Assembly (NCBI RefSeq): GCF_029675105.1
Contig: NZ_JAQQFV010000009.1
Span: forward strand, 1 to 64,000
Source of the DNA: Nocardia anocheti
GTDB lineage: Bacteria > Actinomycetota > Actinomycetes > Mycobacteriales > Mycobacteriaceae
Direction: 5' to 3'
Length of the DNA: 64,000 nt
This document shows, piece by piece, positions 63,475-64,000 of the stretch. Under the pieces are notes generated by a model. The model made no database searches and was not told where the DNA came from. It worked only from the letters and a program-made list of their open reading frames with translations. Numbering within the stretch: position 1 is the first letter of the stretch; each line of letters opens with the position of its first letter. A program made the position numbers and the translations under genes.

Positions 63475-64000
63475 CCCGGCTACCCCGACGGCGGACCACC
63501 GCGCGACTGACCACCGTCGCCGCGATCCTGTCCGCGGTGGCCGGAATCCCCTCACCCGCCCTCGCGCTCGGCCCGCCCACCATCGATCCCGGCGCGCTCG
63601 TGGCGGCCCAGGTGCTCAGTACGCGGCCAGCGCCGCTGGAACCCACCGAGCAGCGTGAGCTGTGCGCCGAACCCCTGCTGCGCGGCGGGCCGCCCAGCGA
63701 GGCGCCGATCGCCCAGCAGGTGCTCGATCTGCCCTCGGCCTGGCAGTTCAGTCGCGGTGCCGGTCAGAAGGTGGCCGTCATCGACACCGGGGTGAACCGG
63801 CATCCCCGGCTGCCCGCGCTGCAACCCGGCGGCGACTACGTCAGCGACAGCGACGGCACCGTCGACTGCGACGGCCACGGCACCCTGGTCGCGGGCATCA
63901 TCGCCGCCCAGCCCTCGCCCGACGACGCCTTCGCCGGTGTCGCGCCCGACGCGGAGATCCTGAGCATCCGGCAGTTGAGCCTGGCCTACGAGGCCAAGGA
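63471..64000 (+). CDS. mycP: Mycosin protease MycP (3' end outside window)
   Basis: The first 176 residues of a subtilisin-type, membrane-anchored protease needed for ESX secretion. A signal peptide (RLTTVAAILSAVAGIPSPALA) is followed by an N-terminal extension, catalytic Asp105 in VAVIDTGVNRHP and catalytic His136 in DCDGHGTLVAGII. The catalytic Ser and C-terminal membrane helix lie beyond the right edge. Coupled to eccD by ATGA. Confidence 0.95.
   Translation, partial: MTRLPRRRTTARLTTVAAILSAVAGIPSPALALGPPTIDPGALVAAQVLSTRPAPLEPTEQRELCAEPLLRGGPPSEAPIAQQVLDLPSAWQFSRGAGQKVAVIDTGVNRHPRLPALQPGGDYVSDSDGTVDCDGHGTLVAGIIAAQPSPDDAFAGVAPDAEILSIRQLSLAYEAK

Noticed and set aside
1..64000. tRNA, rRNA or riboswitch
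   Set aside because: No cloverleaf, rRNA core sequence or recognised riboswitch motif was seen by eye on either strand. A covariance-model scan would be decisive.

Overview
The window looks like chromosomal DNA of a high-GC, mycolate-type actinobacterium, most likely Nocardia or a close relative. This is inferred from the uniform high GC, a short actinobacterial adenylate kinase, PE/PPE-type proteins, and a complete-looking EspG/EccA-containing type VII secretion (T7SS/ESX) locus. No rRNA, tRNA, insertion sequence, phage gene or CRISPR array was found.

Layout. (1) 1-4470 is a small accessory region: a hairpin, a PIN-domain gene with an atypical 5' end, a vapBC toxin-antitoxin pair, two small exported paralogues, a frameshifted secreted alpha/beta hydrolase and a YoaK/DUF1275 membrane protein. 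(2) 4480-10210 is the distal spc ribosomal operon (rpsH-rplF-rplR-rpsE-rpmD-rplO), a terminator, then secY-adk-map. It starts from its own promoter and a ~200-nt leader because the usual upstream rplE/rpsN genes are not adjacent. (3) 10350-12376 (minus) carries dtd and a TPR-like gene of unknown role. (4) 12529-48533 is a large T7SS effector region. A long WXG/PPE-like substrate with its EspG chaperone and a YezG-like immunity gene come first. They are followed by two divergent copies of one module: WG-motif Esx-like protein, YbaB-like protein, CpnT-like giant toxin. The minus-strand toxin is 1580 aa and the plus-strand toxin is 6450 aa (19.35 kb). Two zinc-finger genes sit between the modules. 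After the 6450-aa gene comes a tightly overlapping run of six genes: a small protein, a DUF6301-like protein, a YbjN/TY-Chap-like protein, two YezG-like proteins and a YwqK-like protein. These look like immunity or chaperone functions. (5) 48697-64000 is the secretion machine and its core substrates: a second long substrate with EspG, two small ESX-associated proteins, EspC-like and EspA-like proteins, PE, PPE, EspG, EsxB-like and EsxA-like proteins, EccE, EccB, EccA, EccD and the start of MycP. EccC is not in the window.

How it fits together (inference). The Ecc/MycP apparatus would export PE/PPE, Esx and Esp substrates guided by three EspG paralogues. The two giant proteins carry a WXG100-like N-terminus followed by hydrophobic segments, as in the Mycobacterium tuberculosis outer-membrane toxin CpnT, so they are probably exported by the same machine as polymorphic toxins. 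The largest has several separate enzyme-like domains inside one chain: a His/Cys protease-like domain, a HopA1-like domain, a nuclease-like D/EAK site and an HEFGH zincin. This resembles the logic of multifunctional MARTX toxins. That giant with its linked immunity/chaperone run is the most novel item here. A 14-bp motif shared by the espC-like and eccA/eccD promoter regions contains a perfect half-site of the DtxR/IdeR iron box, which would suit iron control of an ESX-3-like system.
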